Shown: positions 1 to 5,608 of the stretch, in pieces
Layout of the letters: each line of letters begins with the position of its first letter
Position numbering within the stretch: the stretch's first letter is position 1
DNA from: Baffinella frigidus
Taxonomy: Eukaryota; Cryptophyceae; Cryptomonadales; Baffinellaceae
Direction of reading: 5' to 3'
Assembly: GCA_026770585.1 (NCBI GenBank)
Contig: MU646933.1
Location: 138,865 to 150,518 of the forward strand
Length of the DNA stretch: 11,654 nucleotides
Position numbers and translations under genes: made by a program
The notes under the pieces: generated by a model
Database searches by the model: none
Seen by the model: the letters and a program-made list of their open reading frames with translations, nothing else
Told to the model about the DNA's origin: nothing

Positions 1-60
1 TGGGGGTTGGGGAGTGGGGTCTGGGGTCGTGGGGTGTGGGGTTTGGGGTTTGGGGTTTAA
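1..60 (+). repeat. G-rich telomere-like array (TTTGGGG variants)
   Basis: The first 60 bases are G-rich heptamer-like units such as GGGGTTT, GGGGTCT and GGGGTGT, ending in GGTTTAAGG. They are a degenerate relative of TTTAGGG in the orientation opposite to the CCCTAAA arrays further right. The array is cut by the window edge, so its true length is unknown. Runs of four G make G-quadruplex folding plausible. Confidence 0.7.
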
Positions 61-63
61 GGT

Positions 64-256
64 TTAGGCCGGATCTCGAGGCTGCAGCACAAAGAACTTG
101 GAGTAGGGGAACTTTGGTTCGACCTTGTCAAGTGCAGCTAGCACGACAGGAAGGTCCCCGACGCGGCAGGCGGCGAAAATCGTGGGCTCCCCGAGCTTGT
201 ATCTGCCGAGGCGGGAGGCGTTCGTCATGCAGCAGGGTCGAGGCCGCGCGATTAGG
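64..256 (-). CDS. Terminal exon of a minus-strand gene, ankyrin-like
   Basis: Reading leftward on the minus strand, a clean frame ends at a TAA at 66-64. The last 54 codons start at an internal ATG (228-226) and include the stretches RLGRYKLGEPTIFAACRVGD and LPVVLAALDKVEPKFPYSKF, then FVLQPRDPA and stop. The pattern TIFAACRxGDLPVVxAALDK resembles one ankyrin repeat (TPLHxAAxxGHxxVVxxLL), a protein-protein interaction fold, though one repeat is weak evidence. The frame stays open rightward to about 300. Candidate acceptors on the minus strand are CCAG just before 256 and CTGAGCAG just before 268. It probably follows the signal-peptide exon at 307-558. The opposite strand is also open over this stretch, but its translation is Arg- and Cys-rich and looks like a shadow. 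Confidence 0.5.
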
Positions 257-306
257 CTGGCTTTCCGCTGCTCAGAAATGTGAAGAGGGGCTCCAGGAGT
301 AGGGCG

Positions 307-558
307 CTACGAGTGCTCCCATTCCGCGTTGTACTCTGTCCGTCCGCCGCGCAGTCGCAGCGTCCATTGACTGAAGCCAACCTGCTCCTGACGAGCAGGG
401 CTGAAACTGGATCCTCGCAGCTGCGGAGCTGCGGGTGCTGATGGGCGGGCCTCTGCAGGGATTCCCAGCATAAGAGCGGCGCAGACAGCTGAAAGGATCG
501 CTACGTCTGCGCCTCTTCGGCCCGTGCGGCGCGCGGCGCGGGATGAATCAACGACCAT
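307..558 (-). CDS. Candidate first exon with signal peptide and LRLRGG motif, minus strand
   Basis: This minus-strand frame begins MVVDSSRAARRTGRRG, then has a hydrophobic core (DVAILSAVCAALMLGIPAEA) typical of a signal peptide or signal anchor. A Pro/Ala/Ser-rich stretch and the motif LRLRGG follow. The frame stops at 309-307. A GTACAA donor at 334 (phase 2) pairs by phase with the CCAG acceptor before 256, giving a 78-nt intron and joining this leader to the ankyrin-like exon. An alternative is a GTTGGC donor inside the exon (phase 0) with the CAG before 268, which would remove LRLRGG. The protein would enter the secretory pathway or, in an alga with a complex plastid, possibly the plastid route. 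The start codon is the first Met of the frame, and an upstream exon is not excluded. Moderate confidence as coding, low confidence on exact splice sites. Confidence 0.45.
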   Translation of the reverse strand: MVVDSSRAARRTGRRGADVAILSAVCAALMLGIPAEARPSAPAAPQLRGSSFSPARQEQVGFSQWTLRLRGGRTEYNAEWEHS

Positions 559-847
559 TCCGCGAAATTCCCGAAATTAAAAAAAAGCCGCGAACAAGCG
601 ATCAAATCGAGTTTGATGCTTGAGCCGTTTCCCACGTCCAGAGCCTCGAAAAAGCTCTCGTTGTTCAGGGAAAAGCAAAACATCCGGATTTTGCCTGTCG
701 GTCCGCGGAGGAGTGAAGGAGAGGTGGGCGATCCGGCTGCAAGGGGAGAAGAAGTGCGTGTCTGACCGGTGTCTCGCGTCTCCTGGGAGGGGTTGAAGGC
801 CCTCCACCCCGGCCGCGCTGATGAAAATCGACTTCGGCGCGAGCGCG
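559..847. promoter_or_regulatory. Possible divergent promoter region between two leader-encoding exons
   Basis: The 289 bases between the minus-strand start (558) and the plus-strand start (848) have no convincing coding frame. They contain an A-rich tract at about 577-587 and one copy of a dispersed repeat (594-660). GC-rich flanks and head-to-head leaders suggest a shared promoter. No TATA box or other core element is clear. This is a positional inference only. Confidence 0.3.
594..660 (+). repeat. Dispersed repeat family 'GATCAAAT', copy 1
   Basis: AAGCGATCAAATCGAG opens a stretch ending CCTCGAAAAAGCTCTCG. The same order of blocks (AAGCGGTCAAATTGAG, GAGCC..TTTCC, CGTCCxxAG, GAAAAGGCTCTCG) recurs at 3432-3500, partly at 3634-3705 and in part at 4732-4775, all in plus orientation. 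Function unknown. Confidence 0.65.
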
Positions 848-1209
848 ATGCCTTTTCCCTCGGCGATCCGCCTCGGGCTGCTTCTCGCTGTGCTCGCAGG
901 CAGCAGCGCCCCTGCCGGGTCGTCAGGCGCAGCGAATCCCGCGCTCCGCAACAAGATGCTACGGCGCGCGGATCACTCGGATTCGGGGCTCCTACCCTGC
1001 CGCGCGCCTCCCAACTCAGGAGCTGGGGATGCGCGACAAGGATTGCCAGGGCTCTCGGCGATCACGCTGCGGAACTGTGCCGCGACAGGCGGTGTGCGGG
1101 GGCTAAGCGCTGGCGTGGGGCTGGGGAAAGGCTGCTTGCGCGGGGGCGGGATTTCTGAGGAGATGGACATCGCGCTGTTCGGCGGCATGGTCGATACCAT
1201 TGCGCACGG
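848..1209 (+). CDS. Exon 1: signal-peptide leader of the long split gene
   Basis: The Met at 848 opens a textbook signal peptide: MPFPSAIRLGLLLAVLAGSS, followed by APAGSSGAA with plausible Ala-x-Ala-type cleavage sites. An in-frame Met 9 codons upstream (821) would add MKIDFGASA, so I prefer 848. The mature part is Gly/Ala/Arg-rich, contains CLRGGG and ends EEMDIALFGGMVDTIAHG. The frame runs on to a stop at 1252, but its last codons fall in a repeated GATGGAATCCA stretch and look non-coding. I place a donor at 1210 (GG|GTGCGG, phase 2), which fits the next exon and reads IAH-G-YDTT across the junction. The alternative is a complete 134-residue single-exon secreted protein ending at 1252. No known family recognised. 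Confidence 0.45.
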
Positions 1210-1281
1210 GTGCGGTCCGCTCCCCGAAAACTTTTCGATGGAATCCATCTGAAAACTAACCGAAAACTCGTCGATGGAATC

Positions 1282-1310
1282 CAACGGCATCCATCGGATG
1301 GATTCCGTTG
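1282..1310. repeat. Short hairpin
   Basis: CAACGGCATCCAT (1282-1294) pairs with ATGGATTCCGTTG (1298-1310), with one mismatch and a 3-nt loop. The sequence TCGATGGAATCCA also occurs twice just upstream (1236 and 1270 region), so this is part of a small repeat cluster. Confidence 0.7.
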
Positions 1311-1361
1311 ATATCTCGGCTCTGGCGTAGGGCGGTCGCTCCGGGCGGACGTTCATAGTAC

Positions 1362-1494
1362 CCGGATCTCGGTTTAGATTCGTAAAGTGGCTCGTTCTGG
1401 TACAAATAATAAAACTAACGGGGCTACAAGTGGCCCCGTTAGTTTTATTATTTGTACCAGAACGAGCCACTTAACGAATTAAAACCAGATCCGG
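1362..1494. repeat. Foldback element family A, copy 1
   Basis: Arms 1362-1424 and 1433-1494 are reverse complements with a few mismatches and an 8-nt loop. They contain GGCTCGTTCTGGTACAAATA and AACGGGGC. Almost the same arms occur at 1682-1820, and part of the arm (TACAAATAATAAAAC) occurs near 3533. It has no coding capacity, which fits a MITE-like non-autonomous element. Confidence 0.85.
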
Positions 1495-1540
1495 TCTCTA
1501 TTAACGTGTCTGAGGGTCCACCAGCCCTCATCGGATAAAA

Positions 1541-1646
1541 CCGTCGATTTTAGATTGTAGATTTGCCCTTGATTTACCCTTGCAGAGACCCCCGATCTGG
1601 GGTCTCTGCAAGGGTAAATCGCAAGTCTAAAATCGATGATTTGGTT
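1541..1646. repeat. Foldback hairpin
   Basis: Arms 1541-1592 and 1599-1646 pair. The inner 22 bp (GATTTACCCTTGCAGAGACC plus CC) are perfect around a 6-nt loop. The left arm has a few extra bases relative to the right. No relation to family A is visible. Confidence 0.8.
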
Positions 1647-1681
1647 CAACCGGGAGGGTTGGTGGGTATCTTAATAGTGAT

Positions 1682-1820
1682 TGGATCTGGTTTTAGATTC
1701 GTAAAGTGACTCGTTCTGGTACAAACAATAAAACCAACGGGGCTATAAGTGACTTGCAGCCCCGTTAGTTTTATTATTTGTACCAGAACGAGCCACTTTA
1801 CGAATCTAAAACCAGATCCA
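1682..1820. repeat. Foldback element family A, copy 2
   Basis: Arms 1682-1744 and 1758-1820 are near-perfect reverse complements around a 13-nt loop and share their sequence with copy 1 at 1362-1494 (TCGTTCTGGTACAAA, TAAAGTG, AACGGGGC). The two copies lie about 190 bp apart in one inferred intron. Confidence 0.85.
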
Positions 1821-1831
1821 GGTACTATGAA

Positions 1832-2060
1832 TCTGCACACCAAAACGCCGAGCGCGATTTCAAGTTGGCCGACCTTACCCACCCTGGAGGCAACCCAGGG
1901 GCAAATCTTAAGTCAATCTCCCACAGATGCGCCCGGATTCCGGGCGCATTTGCATGGGAGTTGACTTAAGACATCATCGATTTGACCATGAGTTGCCTCC
2001 AGGGTGGATCTGCGCACCAAAACGCCGAGCACGATATCTACTTGGCCGACTTCCCACCAG
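1832..2060. repeat. Direct repeat flanking a compound hairpin
   Basis: The block CACCAAAACGCCGAGC plus about 30 further bases occurs at 1832-1879 and, diverged, at 2012-2060. Between the copies, CCACCCTGGAGGCAA (1879-1893) pairs with 1993-2007, AGTCAATCTCCCA-type arms pair inside it, and the core ATGCGCCCGGA (1927-1937) pairs with 1939-1949 around a single base. The direct repeat is open in two plus frames (AHQNAERDFKLAD or HTKTPSAISSWPT), so a coding origin is possible but the frame is ambiguous. Confidence 0.75.
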
Positions 2061-2267
2061 CAACCCGCAGCAGCTTATAACCGGGTCGGGTACTGTAGTA
2101 ATTTTCAGCCAAGCCAAGGATATCTCCTTGAATCTCCCCGTCAGCAATTACCAGGTCCCTAGGGCCTGCTACCGTAGAGTCCTACGAATAGATCAAAAGA
2201 AAAAATGCATTCCCGGATCTTGCATGGATCCGGTAAAAGCTGCTACGGGCTGCTGGTGGTACCCACA

Positions 2268-2367
2268 AACCTGCGACCAGGGACAGCGAGCTACCGCCAG
2301 CCCTCTGTCGAGAAGAGAGACTGTATCGCTGTATCGTACCAACACGGAGGTCTTCCCAAAACGGCAG
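2268..2367. repeat. Roughly 100-bp repeat (CCAGGGACAGCGAGCTA), copy 1
   Basis: This stretch and 2885-2979 share GACCAGGGACAGCGAGCTA near one end and GTACCAACACGGAGGTCTTC followed by CCAAAACGGCAGGT at the other, with a diverged middle. The first copy runs straight into an echo of the second exon's start (GTATGACACGACG). Confidence 0.75.
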
Positions 2368-2400
2368 GTATGACACGACGCGTTGAATTTGGGACACAGG

Positions 2401-2666
2401 ACAAGCCACTTTTGGCGTATCATCACAAAACACGCCAAAAGTGGCTTGTTTTCAAGGGGAGAATCAACTTTACGGTTATTTATGACACAGACAGGTTATG
2501 TTTTTATCTCCGGAAACAGTATAAGAATACTGTTTTTGGCCACGCGTAAAGTTGATTCTCCCCTTGAAAACAAGCCACTTTTGTGATGATACGCCAAAAG
2601 TGGCTTGTTTTCAAGGGGGGAATCAACTTTACGCGTGGCCAAAAACAGTATTTTTATACTGTTTCC
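2401..2666. repeat. Compound nested foldback
   Basis: A small hairpin (2401-2417 with 2433-2449, ACAAGCCACTTTTGGCG) is followed by a larger one (2512-2582 with 2596-2666, containing GGCCACGCGTAAAGTTGATT and the CAAGCCACTTTT core). The unit CCAAAAGTGGCTTGTTTTCA occurs three times in all, counting both strands, and the loop GTATCATCACAAAA also appears in both orientations. Repeated inversion or template switching could produce this. Confidence 0.85.
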
Positions 2667-2720
2667 GCATATGAGTTTGGGGACGCGTCCTCAACCTGGT
2701 CCTAGCCACCAGGCAGGTTC

Positions 2721-2856
2721 ATCTCCACAAAAGTATTAATTAATTGCTTTTGGTGCGACGAAATTTACTACACAAACGCTTTACTATCACTTTTATGAGC
2801 AAATCGTGGAGTAATTTTCGTTGCCAACAGCAATTAATTAATACTTGTATGGAGAT
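2721..2856. repeat. Foldback with AT-rich ends
   Basis: ATCTCCACAAAAGTATTAAT followed by TAATTGC (2721-2747) pairs with 2830-2856 with one or two mismatches. Inside, imperfect arms carry the recurring motif GACGAAATTTACTACAC and its inverse GAGTAATTTTCGTTG. Confidence 0.8.
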
Positions 2857-2884
2857 TAAGGTATGACACGACGACCTCGCCCAT

Positions 2885-2979
2885 AGACCTGTGACCAGGG
2901 ACAGCGAGCTAACCGCAATCGAAGAAGCGACTCTGTTGCTGTCTCGTACCAACACGGAGGTCTTCCCAAAACGGCAGGT
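2885..2979. repeat. Roughly 100-bp repeat (CCAGGGACAGCGAGCTA), copy 2
   Basis: Second copy of the repeat at 2268-2367. It is followed by a small tandem GGCAGGTCCTAGG motif and a CCCTACGGTAGGG palindrome (about 2998-3010) rather than by the exon-start echo. Confidence 0.75.
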
Positions 2980-3086
2980 CCTAGGCAGGTCCTAGGGCCC
3001 TACGGTAGGGCGTATGTACCTACTCGCCACTCAAGGGATATTTGGGGGCGTGAGGAGTCCTGACCTGGTCTCCTTCCGCCCGGCAG

Positions 3087-3144
3087 GTATGACACGACGC
3101 TCCCGATGCCGGACGACAGCGAGCGCGACCGCCTCGAGGCCGAG
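3087..3144 (+). CDS. Exon 2: acidic segment ending RLEAE
   Basis: The acceptor CCCGGCAG precedes 3087 and the donor GAG|GTCCGA starts at 3145. The 58-nt exon enters needing one base and leaves in phase 0, coding YDTTLPMPDDSERDRLEAE. Its 3' end is echoed at 3393-3413, where RERLEAE|GTCC matches RDRLEAE|GTCC with synonymous changes at Arg, Leu and Ala codons and one Asp/Glu swap. Its 5' end is echoed twice upstream (2362-2380 and 2859-2873). The frame also stays open past the donor (to a TGA near 3195), so read-through to a longer exon is the main alternative. Confidence 0.5.
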
Positions 3145-3431
3145 GTCCGACCCGCCCTCTGGCGTGAAGCATTCTTCGAACAACCCCATGCAGGATGACC
3201 TGAGTGACTTTACACAGTCACGTCCACTATAAGGCGATGGATCGGGCGGCCAACCCCCGACAGGCGCGAGTGGTACAAATGTTCAGACCCCCGTGGAACA
3301 GCCCCGCCGGCAGGCTCGTGAGCGCCCGCGTGACCGGTCACGCGGACGCCGAAGCCAACTGTCCGAGGTGACTGCCTTGCGTGTGCCGTTCTCGCGAGAG
3401 ACTGGAGGCTGAGGTCCCACCTTCTGCCAAC

Positions 3432-3500
3432 AAGCGGTCAAATTGAGATTAGAGCCAGAGCTGTTTCCTTCGTCCCCAGCGTTGAAAAGGCTCTCGCTTC
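3432..3500 (+). repeat. Dispersed repeat family 'GATCAAAT', copy 2
   Basis: AAGCGGTCAAATTGAG through GAAAAGGCTCTCGCTTCGG. It aligns along its length with 594-660. A short tandem extension (3513-3533) repeats the end CGAAAAGGCTCTCGCTTCGG. Confidence 0.65.
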
Positions 3501-3513
3501 GGAGAGCCTTTTC
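3484..3513. repeat. Hairpin with UUCG-like loop
   Basis: GAAAAGGCTCTC (3484-3495) pairs perfectly with GAGAGCCTTTTC (3502-3513) around GCTTCG. A half copy of the same arm follows immediately. Confidence 0.75.
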
Positions 3514-3553
3514 GAAAAGGCTCTCGCTTCGGTTACAAATAATAAAACTCGAG

Positions 3554-3583
3554 GGGCTAAAAGTCACTCATCACTTTTAGCCC
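3554..3583. repeat. Short hairpin next to a family A arm fragment
   Basis: GGGCTAAAAGT (3554-3564) pairs with ACTTTTAGCCC (3573-3583) around an 8-nt loop. It is preceded by TTACAAATAATAAAACTCG, which matches the family A arm, so this is a diverged, shortened relative. Confidence 0.7.
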
Positions 3584-3633
3584 GATCCTCTCACTATCAA
3601 TACACCTCGCCCTGCCCAATCACAAGCCCTCCG

Positions 3634-3705
3634 AAGTGGATCAAATTGAGGTCCGAGATTGAGGCATATCCTTGAAAAGCGAGCCTTTTCGAGGCTCTGT
3701 CCGAA
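3634..3705 (+). repeat. Dispersed repeat family 'GATCAAAT', copy 3 (partial)
   Basis: GAAGTGGATCAAATTGAGG, then GATTGAGGC, then CCTTTTCGAGGCTCTGTCCG. The block order matches the other copies with more divergence. Confidence 0.5.
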
Positions 3706-3720
3706 TGAAACTCATCTAGC

Positions 3721-3846
3721 AAGATAAGTGAATCAGTTCCCTAATCAGCGTTTTTATTCAATTAGGAGGCCTAAGTAAATTTACTATGCCCTAACTAATT
3801 TCTCGTATGCAACCTCCTATTGAAAAGGAACCGATTCAGTTATCTT
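3721..3846. repeat. Imperfect foldback
   Basis: AAGATAAGTGAATCAGTTCC (3721-3740) pairs with 3827-3846 with two mismatches. A second inner pair (TTCAATTAGGAGG with CCTCCTATTGAA) continues the stem, and a CATCT/AGATG pair extends it outward. Confidence 0.75.
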
Positions 3847-3943
3847 CCGAGATGAAAACGGCTCCAGATCCAGCCTTGATTTGATGCCCTCTCGTATTCG
3901 CACGATCTTATCGCGGTGACTATTTGACTCAAACACGATCTGG

Positions 3944-4002
3944 CAACGAAAATTACTACACACCGGACTTTTCCAGTCACGTCCGTGTAGTAATTTTTGT
4001 TG
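3944..4002. repeat. Foldback built on the GTGTAGTAATTTTCGTTG motif
   Basis: CAACGAAAATTACTACACAC (from 3944) pairs with the inverse motif ending at 4002, around the loop TTTTCCAGTCAC. The same motif occurs at 2757-2773, 2811-2823, 6961-6978 and about 9933-9950. Confidence 0.8.
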
Positions 4003-4034
4003 AAAATCGGATCGGGGATCCCCGAAACTGTGTT

Positions 4035-4124
4035 TGACTTAAATACTCGTCCGGATGAGATCAGGTGGGGGACGAGGCGGTGGGGCCTTTCAAAGGAGGC
4101 GAGCCCGCTGTGTTAATTTAAGTC
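4035..4124. repeat. Inverted 9-bp arms enclosing an exon 3 echo
   Basis: GACTTAAAT (4035-4043) and ATTTAAGTC (4116-4124) flank the copy of exon 3 at 4065-4108. Just outside lies the perfect palindrome CGGGGATCCCCG (4013-4024). Confidence 0.55.
4065..4108 (+). pseudogene. Echo of exon 3, copy a
   Basis: After TCAG, the sequence codes VGDEAVGPFKGGEPA and then leaves the homology. It matches exon 3 (4418-4495) apart from an Asp/Glu codon. It lies between inverted 9-bp arms and lacks the exon's 3' half and donor. Confidence 0.7.
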
Positions 4125-4228
4125 CCGATCTTGGTACAAAATCAACTTTTGGGAACAGGTCGAAATTAATGGATTTGGTCCTTCCGTGAGGGTTGGTGGT
4201 TGATGTCCCCTCGTATTCGATCGATCAG

Positions 4229-4276
4229 GTGGGAGCCGAGGCGGTGGGGCCTTTTAAAGGAGGCGAGCCCGCGGGA
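4229..4276 (+). pseudogene. Echo of exon 3, copy b
   Basis: After ATCAG the sequence codes VGAEAVGPFKGGEPAG, with synonymous GGA for GGG and TTT for TTC relative to exon 3, plus one Asp/Ala change. It is followed by AT-rich tandem DNA and a stop, so no donor is present. The three copies sit 164 and 189 bp apart. Confidence 0.7.
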
Positions 4277-4288
4277 GAACTTTCAAAT

Positions 4289-4332
4289 AATTTTCAGTGT
4301 AGTAAAGTGGAATTTTCAGTTTAGTAAAGTGG
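4289..4332 (+). repeat. 22-bp tandem pair
   Basis: AATTTTCAGTGTAGTAAAGT plus GG (4289-4310) is repeated at 4311-4332 with one difference. It carries a GTGTAGTAA core like that of the dispersed motif. Confidence 0.85.
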
Positions 4333-4348
4333 AGTCACGTCCGGAAGG

Positions 4349-4364
4349 AGCTCACGCGTGAGCT
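4349..4364. repeat. Perfect 16-bp palindrome AGCTCACGCGTGAGCT
   Basis: A perfect palindrome, followed 22 bp later by a second imperfect one around the same core TCACGCGTGA (about 4385-4402). The pair just upstream of exon 3 could be a protein-binding site or decayed hairpin arms. Confidence 0.7.
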
Positions 4365-4417
4365 TCTTTTCAGGGCTGGTAAGGTGCTCACGCGTGAACA
4401 CTTGTGGCATTCAACAG

Positions 4418-4495
4418 GTGGGGGACGACGCGGTGGGGCCTTTCAAAGGAGGCGAGCCCGCGGGAGGAAAAGCTGCCTCTAAGTGGCGCTTCCTG
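4418..4495 (+). CDS. Exon 3: Gly-rich segment VGDDAVGPFKGGEPAG...
   Basis: The acceptor CAACAG precedes 4418 and the donor CTG|GTCTCT starts at 4496. The 78-nt exon is phase 0 at both ends and codes VGDDAVGPFKGGEPAG then GKAASKWRFL. Two upstream echoes keep the frame with synonymous TTC/TTT and GGG/GGA differences, which supports coding. The donor context CCTGGTCTC recurs at about 4674 and 4793, each time next to CACGC, so decoy donors exist. The frame runs on into the CT microsatellite, which is not credible as protein. Confidence 0.5.
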
Positions 4496-4496
4496 G

Positions 4497-4675
4497 TCTC
4501 TCTATCCCCCTCTCCCTCGCTCTCGCTCGCTCTCTCTCGCTCTCTCTCGCTCTCTCTCGCTCTCTCTCGCTCTCTCTCGCTCTCTCTCGCTCTCTCTCTC
4601 TCGCTCGCTCTCTATTTCTTTCTCTCTATCTCTCTCGCGCTCTCTCTCTCTCTCTCCCTCTCTCTCTCTCTGCCT
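4497..4675 (+). repeat. (TCTCTCGC)n / (TC)n microsatellite
   Basis: Long runs of TCTCTCGC octamers grade into TC dinucleotides. This is a pyrimidine-only strand apart from the regular G and rare A. Confidence 0.95.
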
Positions 4676-4731
4676 GGTCTCACGCTCCCCAGAACGCTCA
4701 CCTCCTCGACCACTAGCCCGCCGAAGCGGAC

Positions 4732-4775
4732 CAAATCGAGGGTGTGGCTTGAGCCCTTTTCCGCCTGCAGCCGGT
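4732..4775 (+). repeat. Dispersed repeat family 'GATCAAAT', copy 4 (partial)
   Basis: AAGCGGACCAAATCGAGG, then GGCTTGAGCCCTTTTCC. It matches the first half of the copy at 594-660. Confidence 0.55.
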
Positions 4776-4867
4776 CGAATCTCGGAATGGCTTCCTGGTC
4801 TCACGCCCCCCAGGAAAAAAAAGACTTGTTTCGACTATCTCCCCAGAACGCTCAACTCCCGAAATCT

Positions 4868-5500
4868 GCACCCTGAACCCTGAACCCTGAACCCTGAACC
4901 CTGCACCCTGAACCCTGAATCCGGAACAAGGAACAAGGAACACGGAACACGGAACATTGAATCCTGAACCCTGAATTCTGAACCCGGGACCCGGAACACG
5001 GAACCCGGAACCATGAGCACGGAACATGGAATACGGAACACGGAACCCTGAACCCTGCACCCTGTACCATGCACCCTGAGTCCTGAACACGGAACACGGA
5101 ACACGGAATACGGAACCCTGAAACCTGAAACCTGAAACCTAAACCCTAAACCCTAAACCCTAAACTTTAAACCCTAAACCCCAAACCCTAAACACTAAAC
5201 CCTAAACCCTGAACCCCAAACCCCAAACTCCAAACCCTAAACCCCAAACCCCAAAACCCAAAACCCAAAACCAAAACCCCAAACCCAAAACCCAACCCCT
5301 GAACCCTGAACCCTAAACCATAAACCATAAACCATAAACCATAAACCATGAACCATAACCCCTAAACCATCACCCCAGACCCCAAACTTCAAACCCCAAA
5401 CCCCAAATCCCAAACCCCAAACCCCAAACCCCAAACCCCAAACCCCAAACCCCAAACCCCAAAACCCAACCCCCAAACCCCAAACCCCAAACCCGAACCC
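4868..5500 (+). repeat. Evolving heptamer array (CCCTGAA, CGGAACA, CCCTAAA, CCCCAAA, CCATAAA)
   Basis: The array keeps a seven-base period while its sequence shifts in blocks: CCCTGAA first, then CGGAACA/CGGAACC, then CCCTAAA from about 5140, CCCCAAA, a CCATAAA block near 5310-5350 and CCCCAAA to the end. It is telomere-like but interstitial, with single-copy exon sequence directly after it. Confidence 0.9.
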
Positions 5501-5502
5501 AG

Positions 5503-5608
5503 GGCGGGGGGGACCGGCACCTGTTCCTAACAGCGATACACGAGGAGTATGGGACGCTGGTGGGACTGTACGGCTTCAACACTGACGGCGTCGTGCGCTT
5601 CATGCCAG
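5503..5608 (+). CDS. Exon 4: HLFLTAIHEEYG...NTDGVVRFMP segment
   Basis: The acceptor CGAACCCAG precedes 5503 and the donor CCAG|GTCCGT starts at 5609. The 106-nt exon enters in phase 0 and leaves one base. It codes GGGDRHLFLTAIHEEYGTLV followed by GLYGFNTDGVVRFMP: a predicted helix, then two beta-like strands. The last 13 codons are echoed at 5685-5723 (GFNPDGVVRFMPK|GTCCGTG) with a synonymous GTG/GTC change and one Thr/Pro change, and again, decayed, at 5815-5841. The helix-strand-strand pattern recalls the start of cytochrome P450s, but I do not assign that family. Confidence 0.62.

Larger units (their letters stand above)
1210..3086 (+). other. Inferred intron 1, rich in foldback repeats
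   Basis: This 1877-nt stretch has no gene I can defend. It holds five foldback structures (about 1362-1494, 1541-1646, 1682-1820, 1879-2007 and the compound 2401-2666), one further interrupted foldback (2721-2856), a duplicated AHQNAE-type block (1832-1879 and 2012-2060), two copies of a roughly 100-bp CCAGGGACAGCGAGC repeat (2268-2367 and 2885-2979), and two echoes of the next exon's start (2362-2380 and 2859-2873). If the exon-1 donor is wrong, this is intergenic DNA instead. Confidence 0.45.
3145..4417 (+). other. Inferred intron 2
   Basis: The 1273 nt contain an echo of exon 2's end (3393-3413), two copies of the GATCAAAT dispersed repeat, several foldbacks (3484-3513, 3554-3583, 3721-3846, 3944-4002), two echoes of exon 3 (4065-4108 and 4229-4276), a 22-bp tandem pair and two ACGCGT palindromes. 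An open plus frame at about 3236-3409 codes an Arg/Pro/Ser-rich stretch (EQPRRQARERPRDRSRGRR) that could be a further exon or a decayed transposon linker. I could not place splice sites for it. Confidence 0.45.
4496..5502 (+). other. Inferred intron 3: CT microsatellite plus heptamer arrays
   Basis: The 1007 nt begin with a pyrimidine microsatellite, pass through two CCTGGTCTCACGC repeats and a partial GATCAAAT repeat, and then become a continuous heptamer array to the acceptor CGAACCCAG. No coding frame here is believable; long frames translate to SLSLALS or VWGLGFG repeats. Confidence 0.5.

Noticed and set aside
36-302. Plus-strand 88-residue frame
   Set aside because: It starts inside the TTTGGGG array and lies opposite the better minus-strand ankyrin-like frame; Arg/Cys-rich composition is typical of a shadow in GC-rich DNA.
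307-558. Ubiquitin because of LRLRGG
   Set aside because: Only the six-residue tail matches; the rest of the exon does not resemble ubiquitin.
577-954. Minus-strand 125-residue frame
   Set aside because: It overlaps the plus-strand signal-peptide exon and a dispersed repeat; no domain-like pattern.
973-1470. Minus-strand 165-residue frame
   Set aside because: It runs from the family A foldback through repeats into the antisense of exon 1; low-quality composition.
1927-2549. Overlapping frames across the 2268-2367 repeat and the compound hairpin, both strands
   Set aside because: They cross hairpin arms and repeats, and the two repeat copies shift frame relative to each other.
3236-3409. 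Retroelement linker or extra exon (EQPRRQARERPRDRSRGRR)
   Set aside because: Open frame with interesting composition but no clear splice sites, protease, RT or other domain; kept only as a note under intron 2.
4358-4883. Frames across the CT microsatellite (SLSLALS, and minus RERERE)
   Set aside because: Microsatellite translation. Only 4418-4495 within it is retained, as exon 3.
5503-5608. Cytochrome P450 assignment of exon 4
   Set aside because: Only a faint N-terminal-like pattern; no ExxR or heme-binding Cys motif anywhere in the exons.
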